The notes: generated by a model not told the origin, from the sequence alone. Shown: positions 28,319 through 36,709, counted from the first letter of the stretch. The stretch is DNA of 64,000 nucleotides from an uncultured Maribacter sp. (GCF_947495965.1 NZ_CANMBB010000007.1:124001-188000); one strand, 5' to 3'. Numbers and translations: made by a program.

Positions 28319-31300
28319 ATGAGTTTTATAAATTCAATACTAAAGGTGTTTGTAGGAGATAAATCCGAAAAAGATGTTAAGGAACTACAACCCATAATTA
28401 AACAAGTAAAATCTTTTGAAGCAGCTCTAGAAAACCTTAGTCATGATGAACTAAGAGCTAAGACTACAGAGTTTAAAAACAAAATAAAGGAAAATTGTTC
28501 TGACATCACTTCTAAAATTAATGCCCTAACAGAAGAAGTAAATGAATCTACAGACATAGACAAGAATGAGGACATCTATGCAGAAATAGATAAACTTAAA
28601 GAAGAAGCATATAAAATATCTGAAGATACATTAAATGATATTTTACCAGAAGCATTTGCCGTAGTTAAAGAAACCGCTAAACGTTTTGCAAATAATACTA
28701 CATTAACTGTTTCCGCATCTGAATATGACAGAGAACTATCTGGAGAAAAAGAATATGTTACCCTAGAAGGAGACAATGCTATTTGGCAAAACTCATGGAA
28801 TGCCGCGGGTAAAGAAGTAACCTGGGACATGATTCATTATGATGTACAATTAATAGGTGGTATTGCATTACACCAAGGTAAAATTGCAGAAATGCAAACT
28901 GGGGAAGGTAAAACCTTAGTAGCTACCCTTCCACTCTACTTAAATGCGCTAACAGGAAATGGTGCTCACTTAGTAACTGTGAATGATTATTTAGCAAAAA
29001 GAGATAGCGCATGGATGGCCCCTATTTTTCAATTTCATGGTCTTTCTGTAGATTGTATAGATTATCATAAACCAAATTCTGAAGGTCGTAGAGCAGCTTA
29101 CAATGCAGATATTACTTATGGTACTAACAATGAGTTTGGCTTTGATTATTTAAGAGATAACATGGCACATGCACCAAAAGATTTAGTACAGCGTCCACAT
29201 AACTTTTCTATTGTAGATGAGGTAGATTCTGTTTTGGTAGATGATGCTCGTACGCCATTAATAATCTCTGGTCCTGTTCCTGAAGGAGACCGTCATGAGT
29301 TTAATGAACTTAAACCAAGAGTTTCTGAAATTGTTCAAAAACAAAGGCAATACCTTACTGGTGTTTTTGCTGAAGCTAAAAAGCATATTTCTGAAGGAGA
29401 TACTAAAGAAGGTGGTTTCCTTTTGTTAAGAGTACATAGAGGTTTACCAAAAAACAAAGCATTAATTAAGTTTTTAAGTGAAGAAGGAATAAAACAATTG
29501 CTTCAAAAAACCGAAAACTTTTACATGCAAGATAACAACAGAGAAATGCCTAAGGTAGATGAAGAGTTGTTATTTGTAATTGATGAAAAAAACAATCAAA
29601 TAGAACTTACCGATAAAGGGGTAGATTATATCTCTGGAGACCAAGACAAAGATTTCTTTGTAATGCCAGACATTGGTGGAGAAATTGCTAAAATTGAAAA
29701 CCAAAATCTAGAAATAGAAAAAGAAGCAGAGCTTAAAGAAGAGCTTTTTAAAGACTTTACTGTAAAAAGTGAGCGTATACATACCATGAGCCAATTACTA
29801 AAAGCCTATACTCTTTTTGAAAAAGATGTAGAGTATGTAGTAATGGACAATAAGGTAATGATTGTAGATGAGCAAACAGGTCGTATTATGGATGGCCGTA
29901 GATACTCAGACGGTTTACACCAAGCCATTGAAGCTAAAGAAAATGTAAAGATTGAAGCCTTAACACAAACTTTTGCAACCGTAACTTTACAAAATTACTT
30001 TAGAATGTATAGTAAGCTTTCTGGTATGACGGGTACTGCCATTACAGAAGCTGGGGAATTTTGGGAGATTTACAAATTGGATGTTATGGAAATACCTACC
30101 AACAGACCAATTGCTCGTGATGACCGTAATGATTTAATTTACAAAACAAAAAGAGAAAAATACAATGCCATTATTGATGAAGTTACCAAACTATCACAAT
30201 CTGGCAGACCTGTATTAATTGGTACAACATCGGTAGAAATTTCTGAATTACTATCCCGTATGTTAGCAATACGTAAAGTACCGCATAATGTATTAAATGC
30301 CAAGCTGCACAAAAAAGAAGCAGACGTTGTTGCAGAAGCTGGTAATCCTGGTATTGTAACTATTGCAACCAACATGGCCGGTCGTGGTACGGATATTAAA
30401 TTATCAGACGCTGTAAAGGCTGCTGGTGGTTTAGCAATTGTAGGTACAGAAAGACATGATTCTAGAAGGGTAGATAGACAGTTAAGAGGTCGTTCTGGTC
30501 GTCAAGGAGACCCAGGAAGTTCACAATTCTATGTTTCTTTAGAAGATAACCTTATGCGTTTATTTGGTTCGGACAGAGTAGCCAAAATGATGGATAAAAT
30601 GGGCTTAGAAGATGGTGAAGTTATTCAGCATGGCATGATGACCAAATCTATAGAACGTGCGCAGAAAAAAGTAGAAGAAAATAACTTTGGTGTTCGTAAA
30701 CGTCTTTTAGAATATGATGATGTTATGAATGCGCAAAGAGAAGTTGTTTATAAACGCAGAAGGCATGCCATACAAGGTGAAAGGCTAAAGGTGGATATTG
30801 CAAATATGATTTACGACACTTGCGAAGTTATTACCGAAACTAACAAAGGAGCTAGTGACTATAAGAATTTTGAGTTTGAACTTATTAAATATTTCTCTAT
30901 AACTTCTCCTGTTTCTGAAGCAGATTTTGAAAAATTAGGAATACAAGAAATAGCTAATACCATATACAAAGAGGCATACCAGTATTACACCGAAAAAATG
31001 GAACGTAATGCCACTACTGCTTTTCCTGTAATTAAACAGGTTTACGAAGACCAAGCTAATAAATTTGAAAGAATTGTAGTGCCTTTTACGGATGGTATAA
31101 AGAGCTTAAATGTAGTTACGAACTTGCAAGATGCTTATGATAGTAACGGAAAGCAATTAGTAACAGATTTTGAGAAGAATATATCTTTAGCAATTATTGA
31201 TGATTCTTGGAAAACTCATTTACGTAAAATGGATGAGCTAAAACAGTCTGTACAACTTGCTGTACACGAACAAAAAGACCCATTATTAATATATAAATTT

Positions 31301-31678
31301 GAAGCTTTTGAGCTTTTTAAGAGTATGATTGATAAGGTGAATAAAGAAATAGTTTCTTTCTTATTTAAAGGAGAATTACCTTCTGAGAGCTCTACCATAC
31401 AAGAAGCTGGAAGCGTAAGAAGACCAAAAGAGAATTTACAAACCAGTAAAGAAGAAATTCCTAATAGCGATGAGCTTGCTGCACAAAATAGAGCGGCAGG
31501 ACAAACGCAAGGGCAAAGACCTGCTGTTACTGAAACTATTACTAGAGAAAGGCCTAAAATTGGTAGAAACGATAGAGTTACTATTAAAAACATAATGTCT
31601 GGAGAAAGTAAAACTGTTAAATACAAACAAGCCGAACCTTTAATTACTAAAGGCGAATGGGTTTTAATTGAAGAATAA
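28319..31678 (+). CDS. secA: preprotein translocase ATPase SecA
   Basis: Motor of the Sec pathway. Walker A MQTGEGKTL (about residues 195-203), DEAD-type motif FSIVDEVDSVLVDDARTPLI, and GTDIKLSDAV / RQLRGRSGRQGDPGSSQFY of the second ATPase domain are intact. At 1119 aa it exceeds E. coli SecA (901 aa): extra sequence lies near residues 25-85 and in the first nucleotide-binding/PBD region (about 340-490), as usual in Bacteroidota. The C-terminal end reads IGRNDRVTIKNIMSGESKTVKY, without the Cys/His metal-binding motif that follows GRNDPC in many SecA proteins. It ends in a strong terminator. Confidence 0.97.
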   Translation: MSFINSILKVFVGDKSEKDVKELQPIIKQVKSFEAALENLSHDELRAKTTEFKNKIKENCSDITSKINALTEEVNESTDIDKNEDIYAEIDKLKEEAYKISEDTLNDILPEAFAVVKETAKRFANNTTLTVSASEYDRELSGEKEYVTLEGDNAIWQNSWNAAGKEVTWDMIHYDVQLIGGIALHQGKIAEMQTGEGKTLVATLPLYLNALTGNGAHLVTVNDYLAKRDSAWMAPIFQFHGLSVDCIDYHKPNSEGRRAAYNADITYGTNNEFGFDYLRDNMAHAPKDLVQRPHNFSIVDEVDSVLVDDARTPLIISGPVPEGDRHEFNELKPRVSEIVQKQRQYLTGVFAEAKKHISEGDTKEGGFLLLRVHRGLPKNKALIKFLSEEGIKQLLQKTENFYMQDNNREMPKVDEELLFVIDEKNNQIELTDKGVDYISGDQDKDFFVMPDIGGEIAKIENQNLEIEKEAELKEELFKDFTVKSERIHTMSQLLKAYTLFEKDVEYVVMDNKVMIVDEQTGRIMDGRRYSDGLHQAIEAKENVKIEALTQTFATVTLQNYFRMYSKLSGMTGTAITEAGEFWEIYKLDVMEIPTNRPIARDDRNDLIYKTKREKYNAIIDEVTKLSQSGRPVLIGTTSVEISELLSRMLAIRKVPHNVLNAKLHKKEADVVAEAGNPGIVTIATNMAGRGTDIKLSDAVKAAGGLAIVGTERHDSRRVDRQLRGRSGRQGDPGSSQFYVSLEDNLMRLFGSDRVAKMMDKMGLEDGEVIQHGMMTKSIERAQKKVEENNFGVRKRLLEYDDVMNAQREVVYKRRRHAIQGERLKVDIANMIYDTCEVITETNKGASDYKNFEFELIKYFSITSPVSEADFEKLGIQEIANTIYKEAYQYYTEKMERNATTAFPVIKQVYEDQANKFERIVVPFTDGIKSLNVVTNLQDAYDSNGKQLVTDFEKNISLAIIDDSWKTHLRKMDELKQSVQLAVHEQKDPLLIYKFEAFELFKSMIDKVNKEIVSFLFKGELPSESSTIQEAGSVRRPKENLQTSKEEIPNSDELAAQNRAAGQTQGQRPAVTETITRERPKIGRNDRVTIKNIMSGESKTVKYKQAEPLITKGEWVLIEE

Positions 31679-31694
31679 ACTTATGCGAATATAT

Positions 31695-31725
31695 AAAACG
31701 GCAATCTTATAAAGATTGCCGTTTT
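31695..31725 (+). terminator. secA terminator
   Basis: Perfect 14-bp stem AAAACGGCAATCTT / AAGATTGCCGTTTT followed by more T, 17 bases after the secA stop. Confidence 0.92.
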
Positions 31726-31862
31726 TTTTGTACTATAAATTTGAAAAACTAGTAATTCCTCTTAGTTTTTTTCAAATTTTCAGAAACTTGTTGGTTTTAA
31801 TCCAAAAACATAACTAGATTTACAATGGATAACTACGCTAACCAAGCTATAAAATCCAGTAT

Positions 31863-32756
31863 ATGCATAACAACATACTAGATAATAAAGAACAAATAAA
31901 AAAAACCAACTTTTTTTTAATAGTTAATTATGTTTCTTCTCTAGCTGCAATACTATTTGCTGGAGTATGTTATTTTGTTTTTAATATAAACGTATTTGTA
32001 GCAATAGCATTTTTAATTTTTGGGATTCTAATTTTTATAAATTCTTTTCTTTTAAAGAAAAGAATAACACTATCAAACAGCAGTCTTATTTATAGTAATA
32101 ATACATTATCTAAAAAACTATTAGAGAAAGAAACCCTATTAAAAGAAATTCATCATAGAGTAAAAAACAACTTACAAACAGTATCTAGCCTGCTTAGTAT
32201 GCAATCTAGAAACATGGAAGATAAAGAGCTGCAAACACTACTTAAAGGCACTCAAAATAGAGTAATATCCATGTCTATGATACATGAAATGCTTTATATG
32301 CGTAATGACCTTTCAAAAATAGAGTATAAAACCTATGTACAAGAACTAAGTCAGTATTTAATAAAGTCTATAAAAGGGATAGAAAACAAAGTAAAATTAA
32401 CCATAGATATACCAGATATAAAATTAGGTATAGATACTGCTATACCTTTAGGGCTATTAATAAATGAAACTATTACAAACGCCTTAAAATATGGTATTGT
32501 AGATGATTCTGAAGGAGAAATACATATAGCTATTAAAAAAGAGCTTCATAAAGAATATGTATTAATAATAGGAGATAATGGAGTTGGTTTTCCAGAAACT
32601 GTAAACCATAAAAACACAAAGTCTTTAGGGTTAAAGTTAATATACAGCCTAACAAGGCAACTAAAAGGTTCCGTTATTAGAGATATTTCTAAAAAAGGAA
32701 CCAATTATATAATTAAGTTCCAAGAAATAGGACAACAACTAAACCCAGTTGTATAA
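31863..32756 (+). CDS. membrane sensor histidine kinase, HisKA_2 type
   Basis: Two membrane segments (about 17-40 and 43-64) with almost no periplasmic loop, a short linker, then a HisKA_2 domain with KEIHHRVKNNLQ (phospho-acceptor His at about 97 or 98) and a HATPase domain (N box INETITNALKYG; G box GDNGVGFP; GLKLIYSLTRQLKG). Length 297 aa. There is no response regulator next to it, so it is an orphan kinase. With so little outside the membrane, it probably senses membrane state or an internal signal. The gene stands alone after secA. Confidence 0.88.
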   Translation: MHNNILDNKEQIKKTNFFLIVNYVSSLAAILFAGVCYFVFNINVFVAIAFLIFGILIFINSFLLKKRITLSNSSLIYSNNTLSKKLLEKETLLKEIHHRVKNNLQTVSSLLSMQSRNMEDKELQTLLKGTQNRVISMSMIHEMLYMRNDLSKIEYKTYVQELSQYLIKSIKGIENKVKLTIDIPDIKLGIDTAIPLGLLINETITNALKYGIVDDSEGEIHIAIKKELHKEYVLIIGDNGVGFPETVNHKNTKSLGLKLIYSLTRQLKGSVIRDISKKGTNYIIKFQEIGQQLNPVV

Positions 32757-32758
32757 AC

Positions 32759-32875
32759 TTATTTTTTCTTCTCTACAGGAACTTTTATAGGACGTAAAGC
32801 TGCTCTTTTTTCTCTGTAATTAAAAATTAATGACCCTACAAATACTACCGAAATTACTACTAGAAGTGCTATCAT
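32759..32875 (-). CDS. 38-aa single-pass membrane protein (small ORF)
   Basis: Below the ORF-track cut-off. Minus-strand ATG at 32873-32875, stop 32759-32761. The product MIALLVVISVVFVGSLIFNY... is a single hydrophobic helix followed by a basic tail (REKRAALRPIKVPVEKKK). It is convergent with the kinase gene, only two bases from its stop. Composition is what a real small membrane protein shows, but I have no homology evidence. Confidence 0.45.
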   Translation of the reverse strand: MIALLVVISVVFVGSLIFNYREKRAALRPIKVPVEKKK

Positions 32876-32923
32876 ATCTTTTTTATTAATTTGCTACAAT
32901 TTGTAGTAGCTATAAATATACTT

Positions 32924-33061
32924 TCAATTATTATGCCAATATATATTTAGCATTTTTAAACTCTTTTTTTTACTCCAACGTTTTACTCTTAAAATTAAAG
33001 CCAAAACTACTACTGCTAGAATCCAGAATAATACCCATTTAAGAAAAGCCCATTTAATCAT
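32924..33061 (-). CDS. 45-aa Trp-rich single-pass membrane protein (small ORF)
   Basis: Below the ORF-track cut-off. Minus-strand ATG at 33061 (an alternative in-frame ATG is at 33067). The product begins MIKWAFLKWVLFWILAVVVL, one helix, then a basic tail (RVKRWSKKKS). About 120 bases upstream lies a sequence (33185-33230) resembling the region before the 83-aa secreted paralog at 33262: CGCTGAA, ACAAGTATT and AATAGATT in the same order. That hints at shared control. Existence moderately likely, function unknown. The 505 bases from 32757 to 33261 otherwise hold no gene I can see. Confidence 0.45.
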   Translation of the reverse strand: MIKWAFLKWVLFWILAVVVLALILRVKRWSKKKSLKMLNIYWHNN

Positions 33062-33261
33062 TTGCATTTATTTTATGCAAGTGCTATAGCCCCTATAATT
33101 TAAATTTGTATTAAAATTACCTTTTAACACTTGTTGTTTCGTTATTTAAAGATAAACTATCAAGGCTCATAAACCTTAGTAAACCGCTGAAATACAAGTA
33201 TTATAGTTTAAAAATAGATTCTTAGATGAACTACAAAAACTAACAGTTAAAATACAATACT

Positions 33262-33513
33262 TTACGCCTGTCTTATTCTATTTCTTTTGGTTCTAAAAGC
33301 TAATTCTTTTAAAATTCTAGAATTTTTGTACATATACAAACGTGTTAGTTGCTTTTCGTTGGTAATCTCTAGGTTTTTAAAAGAGATTAATGTTGTTTGC
33401 TCCAACACTACTCCTTTTTCTAAAGTAGTAACTTTTTCCTCAAGAGGTAAGTTTTTTGCAAAACCTAAAACACTCATAAATAAGATTAATAATAATGTAA
33501 TAACTGCTTTCAT
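33262..33513 (-). CDS. small secreted basic protein, divergent paralog (D)
   Basis: Start moved to the internal ATG (MKAVITLLLILFMSVLGFAK), giving 83 aa with a signal peptide. The C-terminus (LTRLYMYKNSRILKELAFRTKRN) is clearly related to the three near-identical proteins at 35.0, 36.7 and 38.5 kb (VARLYKRTNAKVKKALTFTTKRN). The shared motif is ARLY-x4-N-x3-KK/E-L-F-TKRN ending in a basic tail and Ala. The central part differs and is longer. It faces a Crp/Fnr-like gene across a 246-base shared region that is homologous to the upstream regions of the other paralogs. Function unknown. Confidence 0.75.
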   Translation of the reverse strand: MKAVITLLLILFMSVLGFAKNLPLEEKVTTLEKGVVLEQTTLISFKNLEITNEKQLTRLYMYKNSRILKELAFRTKRNRIRQA

Positions 33514-33524
33514 AACTAAGATTT

Positions 33525-33544
33525 GGTTCTGTAAAATTAGAACC
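33525..33544 (-). promoter_or_regulatory. leader hairpin of paralog D
   Basis: Perfect 6-bp inverted repeat GGTTCT / AGAACC with an 8-base centre, 11 bases before the ATG. Same place and loop size as the unrelated-sequence hairpin before paralogs A-C. Confidence 0.5.
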
Positions 33545-33570
33545 CACCTTAAACAAAAAAGAGATAATAC

Positions 33571-33593
33571 GCTGAACAACAAGTATTTTCGGC
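33571..33593. promoter_or_regulatory. dyad upstream of paralog D (candidate operator)
   Basis: GCTGAA ... TTCGGC arms over 23 bases, 57 bases from the D start codon. It matches the 24-base dyad GCTGAAAA-N8-TTTTCGGC before paralogs A-C. It lies in the region shared with the divergent Crp/Fnr-like gene. Confidence 0.45.
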
Positions 33594-33759
33594 TAGTGTA
33601 AAAAAAATAGATTAAGTACTAAAAAGCATAGATAAACGTATACACTACTACTAAATGTTTAACTGTTTTTAGTGCACTTTATCCATACTTATTAAAAAAT
33701 ATTCCAACATAAGAGCATAAATAATATCTTTAAACAAATTATTATATAGTATACATTTC

Positions 33760-34344
33760 ATGAAAAATTACAAACTACAAATACAAGATTATTTAAACAG
33801 GTTTGTTCCATTTTCAGACAACGAAATAGATATAATCTATAAAAACCTAATACTTAAAACTTATAAGAAAAAAGGCTTCTTATTAGAACAAAATTCAATT
33901 TGTCTTTACAATTTCTTTATTTGCAAAGGATTGGTTAGATCGTTTACAACAAATTCTGCTGGAGAAGAAAAAACCAGTCAATTTGCTATAGAAAATTGGT
34001 GGGTAACTAGTATGGAGAGTTTTATGAAAGAAAAGCCTTCTTTTAATACCATACAAGCTATTGAAGAAACTACTGCCTTATGCTTAGATAAAAATACTTT
34101 AAACAGTTTGTATACTAAAGTCCCCAAACTAGAACGCTGCTTTAGAATAATTACAGAGAATATGCTTATTGCTATTTTACGAAAAGATGAAATTTTCATG
34201 AAGCTTAATAGCAAAGAAAGGTATTTAGGTTTTGTAAAGAAAAACCCAACTTTTATGCAGCGAGTGCCGCAATATATGGTCGCCTCCTATTTAGATATTA
34301 CTCCTGAGTATCTTAGTGAATTAAAAAAAACAATGCATCAGTAA
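33760..34344 (+). CDS. Crp/Fnr family transcriptional regulator
   Basis: A 194-aa protein with a cNMP-binding-like beta barrel (about 25-115; KKGFLLEQNSICLYNFFICKGLVRSF) and a C-terminal helix-turn-helix (YMVASYLDITPEYLSELKKTMHQ). The barrel lacks an obvious full cyclic-nucleotide phosphate-binding Arg/Glu motif, as is common in Bacteroidota Crp-like proteins. It is divergent from small secreted paralog D, and is followed by a 90-bp repeat and an AhpD-like gene. It probably controls one or both; the signal is unknown. Confidence 0.88.
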   Translation: MKNYKLQIQDYLNRFVPFSDNEIDIIYKNLILKTYKKKGFLLEQNSICLYNFFICKGLVRSFTTNSAGEEKTSQFAIENWWVTSMESFMKEKPSFNTIQAIEETTALCLDKNTLNSLYTKVPKLERCFRIITENMLIAILRKDEIFMKLNSKERYLGFVKKNPTFMQRVPQYMVASYLDITPEYLSELKKTMHQ

Positions 34345-34349
34345 AAAAC

Positions 34350-34439
34350 CTCGGAGCAAGACCGAAAGGTATTAGAAAGAAAATTAGCATTGATTTCGAG
34401 GCAAGTGTTGGAGCATTTAAATCTCGATTATCGAGTAAA
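34350..34439 (+). repeat. 90-bp dispersed repeat, copy 2
   Basis: Ungapped 90-bp relative of the copies at 26881 and 38424, five bases after the Crp/Fnr-like stop codon. The first stem is kept by a different pairing (CCT/AGG plus CGG/CCG), and the second keeps pairing through G-T wobbles (CGAGGC / GTGTTG, one mismatch). CTCGATTATCGAG is unchanged. Confidence 0.85.
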
Positions 34440-34516
34440 TATTTCTTAAGAAATCCTAAGAAGTTATGCCTAGTGTACTTTCTAATTTTGTTGCCTCTAA
34501 TTAAAAAACAATAATA

Positions 34517-34969
34517 ATGGAAAGAATTACCTATCAAGATATTCCAGACGGAATGTTTCAAAAACTAAAAAATATTGAAGATTTTATTAATCAATCACCT
34601 CTTAACGAGTCTTTATTAAAATTAATTAAACTGCGCGTTTCTCAAATTAACGGATGCGCCTATTGTGTAGATATGCACTACAAAGAACTAAAACACATAA
34701 ACGAAACAGAACTCCGTTTATCTTCTTTAGTGGTATGGAAAGAAACACCATATTTTTCAGAAAAAGAAAGGGCTGTTTTAAATTTTTCGGAAACTTTAAC
34801 ACAAATAGACAATACTCCTATTAATAATGAAATTTATAAAACCTTAGAAGAATATTTTTCTAAATCTGAAATATGCTATATAACACTTGCTATTACGCAA
34901 ATAAATACTTGGAATAGACTTATGAAAACTTTTTTATTTACTCCAGGTAATTATAAAGTTTCGATGTAA
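34517..34969 (+). CDS. carboxymuconolactone decarboxylase family (AhpD-like) protein
   Basis: A 150-aa all-helical protein of the CMD/AhpD family with the redox motif CAYCVDMHYKEL (C47, C50, H54), typical of AhpD-like peroxidase partners. SKSEICYITLAITQINTWNRL is the second family signature. It is likely a peroxide- or thiol-stress protein; these genes are often found next to Crp- or AraC-like regulators, as here. The gene follows the 90-bp repeat by 77 bases. Confidence 0.9.
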   Translation: MERITYQDIPDGMFQKLKNIEDFINQSPLNESLLKLIKLRVSQINGCAYCVDMHYKELKHINETELRLSSLVVWKETPYFSEKERAVLNFSETLTQIDNTPINNEIYKTLEEYFSKSEICYITLAITQINTWNRLMKTFLFTPGNYKVSM

Positions 34970-35023
34970 TCGTAGTATTTTAAGAAAACAATATGTAATA
35001 GAAACTAAAATACTAAAACTAGA

Positions 35024-35245
35024 TTAAGCCAATTTAGCTTTGTTTCTTTTAGTAGTAAAAGTTAAAGCCTTTTTTACTTTAGCATTTGTTCTTTTATATA
35101 AACGTGCAACCTCTGTAGTTTTAACTGTAGTTTCTGTTACAATTGTTTTTTCTATAGTAACAACCTTTAATTCATTAGTGTTGTTTTGAGCTTGTGCTGC
35201 AACAGAGATAAAAAGAACAAAAATTAAAGTTAAGATAGTTTTCAT
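35024..35245 (-). CDS. small secreted basic protein, paralog A
   Basis: 73 aa from the ATG at 35243-35245; the ORF-track version begins 11 codons earlier at a TTG that lies inside a hairpin and is rejected. Signal peptide MKTILTLIFVLFISVAAQAQ, so the mature form is about 53 residues: a Thr/Val/Glu-rich stretch (KVVTIEKTIVTETTVKTT) and a strongly basic end (ARLYKRTNAKVKKALTFTT, then KRNKAKLA). Nearly identical to paralogs B (36701) and C (38516) and related to D (33262). It faces a DUF2490 gene. Unknown function; possibilities include a surface-associated or membrane-active peptide. Confidence 0.8.
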   Translation of the reverse strand: MKTILTLIFVLFISVAAQAQNNTNELKVVTIEKTIVTETTVKTTEVARLYKRTNAKVKKALTFTTKRNKAKLA

Positions 35246-35250
35246 GACTT

Positions 35251-35274
35251 GCGTTTTATATATAATTAAAACGC
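35251..35274 (-). promoter_or_regulatory. leader hairpin/dyad of paralog A
   Basis: Perfect 8-bp inverted repeat GCGTTTTA / TAAAACGC with an 8-base centre, 5 bases before the ATG. The same element is before B (36928-36951) and C (38743-38766). Confidence 0.6.
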
Positions 35275-35304
35275 CCAAAGCCGTATGCAGCTAGGTTACA
35301 AAAC

Positions 35305-35328
35305 GCTGAAAACCCCTTATTTTTCGGC
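35305..35328. promoter_or_regulatory. dyad upstream of paralog A (candidate operator)
   Basis: GCTGAAAA-N8-TTTTCGGC, imperfect by one base pair, about 60 bases before the start codon. Repeated at 36982-37005 and 38797-38820 and, in shorter form, at 33571-33593. Confidence 0.5.
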
Positions 35329-35503
35329 AATCGACACTAATACAGATAAAGTGTAAAAAATGCTCGATAAACGTACACACACCTAAAAACGGCTTATCGA
35401 GATAATGTGTTTTTAAACGACATTTATAGATTGATTTTTTACTTGTTTGTTGCATAAAAAGCATCAAAAAAATATAGAAATGTAATTTTCATTATCATGT
35501 TAC

Positions 35504-35511
35504 TATATTTG
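35504..35511 (+). promoter_or_regulatory. candidate -7 element of the DUF2490 gene
   Basis: TATATTTG matches TAnnTTTG, 20 bases before the ATG. No clear TTG partner. Confidence 0.4.
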
Positions 35512-35531
35512 CTTGCCAAAAAAATTATACT

Positions 35532-36206
35532 ATGAACTATCAGTATTTAAAAAATAAGATTCCTGTATTACTATTATTAGTAACTCTTACATTCCCGGCT
35601 TATGTACAAAGTCAGGAAAGTAATTTTGGAAATTGGCTTATCTATATTGGAAATAAAAAATTAAATAGTAAATGGAATCTTCATAACGAAGTACAATTAC
35701 GAAACTATAATGCCATAGGAGACTTAGAACAATTACTACTAAGAACAGGTTTAGGCTACTCGTTTAATGAAAACAAAAATAATATCTTATTAGGCTATGG
35801 CTATATTACTTCTGAAAACTACATAGTTAATACAAATGATAAGTTTAGCGTAAATGAGCATCGAATTTTTCAGCAATTTACATCTAAACAAAGTATAGGA
35901 ATTGTTTCAGTTAACCATAGGTATAGATTTGAACAACGTTTTGTTGCTAACGATTTTAAAATGCGTTTCCGATATTTCTTAGCTATTAATGTTCCGTTAA
36001 GTAAAGAAAAGGACAAATACTACTTTTCTGCTTATAATGAGATTTTCTTAAATACTAAAACTTCTATTTTTGATAGAAATAGAGTTTATGCAGGTCTTGG
36101 ATATAAAATAAACAAAAACATACGTCTAGAAGCTGGTTACATGAACCAGTTTTTTGAAACTACTAGCCGCGATCAGTTTAATATTATAAGTTTTGTTAAT
36201 TTTTAA
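35532..36206 (+). CDS. DUF2490 outer-membrane protein
   Basis: A 224-aa exported protein: signal peptide to about residue 27 (YVQSQ), then alternating hydrophobic strands with aromatic girdles ending in Phe (NIISFVNF), as expected of an outer-membrane beta barrel. The stretch NWLIYIGNKKLNSKWNLHNEVQLRNY is typical of DUF2490. Function unknown; the family is common in Bacteroidota. It is followed after 11 bases by a GyrI-like gene, possibly on one transcript. Confidence 0.85.
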   Translation: MNYQYLKNKIPVLLLLVTLTFPAYVQSQESNFGNWLIYIGNKKLNSKWNLHNEVQLRNYNAIGDLEQLLLRTGLGYSFNENKNNILLGYGYITSENYIVNTNDKFSVNEHRIFQQFTSKQSIGIVSVNHRYRFEQRFVANDFKMRFRYFLAINVPLSKEKDKYYFSAYNEIFLNTKTSIFDRNRVYAGLGYKINKNIRLEAGYMNQFFETTSRDQFNIISFVNF

Positions 36207-36217
36207 GAATAGTAAGT

Positions 36218-36709
36218 TTGATTCCAAGAATAGAAATTAGTAAAGACAAGAAACTAATTGGCAAACAATTAAAAATGTCTTTGGTAGATAATAAAACCCC
36301 TACGCTATGGAAAAGTTTTATGCAACAAAAAAAACAGATTTCTAATGTAGTAAACGCTGCTTTATATTCTATTCAGGTTTATGATGCCTCATTAGATTTT
36401 AAAAACTTTAATCCGCATACAGTTTTTACCAAATGGGCTGCTGCCGAAGTAACAGATTATAATGCTATACCAAATGCAATGGAATCTTTTATTTTACCAG
36501 GAGGTATGTATGCCGTTTTTATTCATAAAGGAAAAACAAGCGACTTTCCTAAAACTATGCAATACATATTTGGAACTTGGCTACCGCAATCTAAATATAA
36601 TTTAGACCAAAGACCACATTTTGAAATACTAGGAGAAAAATATAAAAACAATTCTGAGGATTCTGAAGAAGAAGTTTGGATTCCTATTAAAGATAAAATC
36701 TTAAGCTAA
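36218..36709 (+). CDS. GyrI-like (AraC effector-binding domain) protein
   Basis: A 163-aa GyrI/SOUL-type small-molecule-binding domain without a DNA-binding part. Diagnostic end: RPHFEILGEKYKNNSEDSEE then EVWIPIK; PGGMYAVFIHKG is the central strand. The start is a TTG (IPRIEISKDKKLIGK follows), as no ATG precedes the conserved N-terminus. Its end overlaps the end of paralog B on the other strand by 9 bases, an overlap probably made when unit B was inserted or copied here. The ligand is unknown. Confidence 0.85.
   Translation: MIPRIEISKDKKLIGKQLKMSLVDNKTPTLWKSFMQQKKQISNVVNAALYSIQVYDASLDFKNFNPHTVFTKWAAAEVTDYNAIPNAMESFILPGGMYAVFIHKGKTSDFPKTMQYIFGTWLPQSKYNLDQRPHFEILGEKYKNNSEDSEEEVWIPIKDKILS

Larger units (their letters stand above)
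35024..35420 (-). repeat. about 398-bp duplicated unit A (gene plus upstream block)
   Basis: Coding region and about 175 bases upstream are closely similar in three places: 35024-35420, 36701-37098 and 38516-38913. On the 3' side similarity stops right at the stop codon; on the other side it fades after GTGTTTTTAA. Confidence 0.8.

Noticed and set aside
31216-31630. Minus-strand ORFs of 136 and 64 aa at the secA 3' end
   Set aside because: Opposite-strand shadows of the SecA C-terminus; Ser/Leu/Cys-rich composition follows from the coding strand.
33125-33175. 17-codon minus-strand ORF downstream of the CGCTGAA block
   Set aside because: Polar, without signal peptide or membrane segment; the 45-codon ORF is the better candidate.
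33287-33601. 104-aa plus-strand ORF
   Set aside because: Antisense of secreted paralog D, which has a signal peptide, paralogs and an upstream block; the plus-strand frame has none.
35246-35278. 11-residue N-terminal extension (MGVLIIYKTQV) on paralogs A, B and C
   Set aside because: Starts at TTG inside the leader hairpin, is identical only because the DNA is duplicated, and would spoil the signal peptide.
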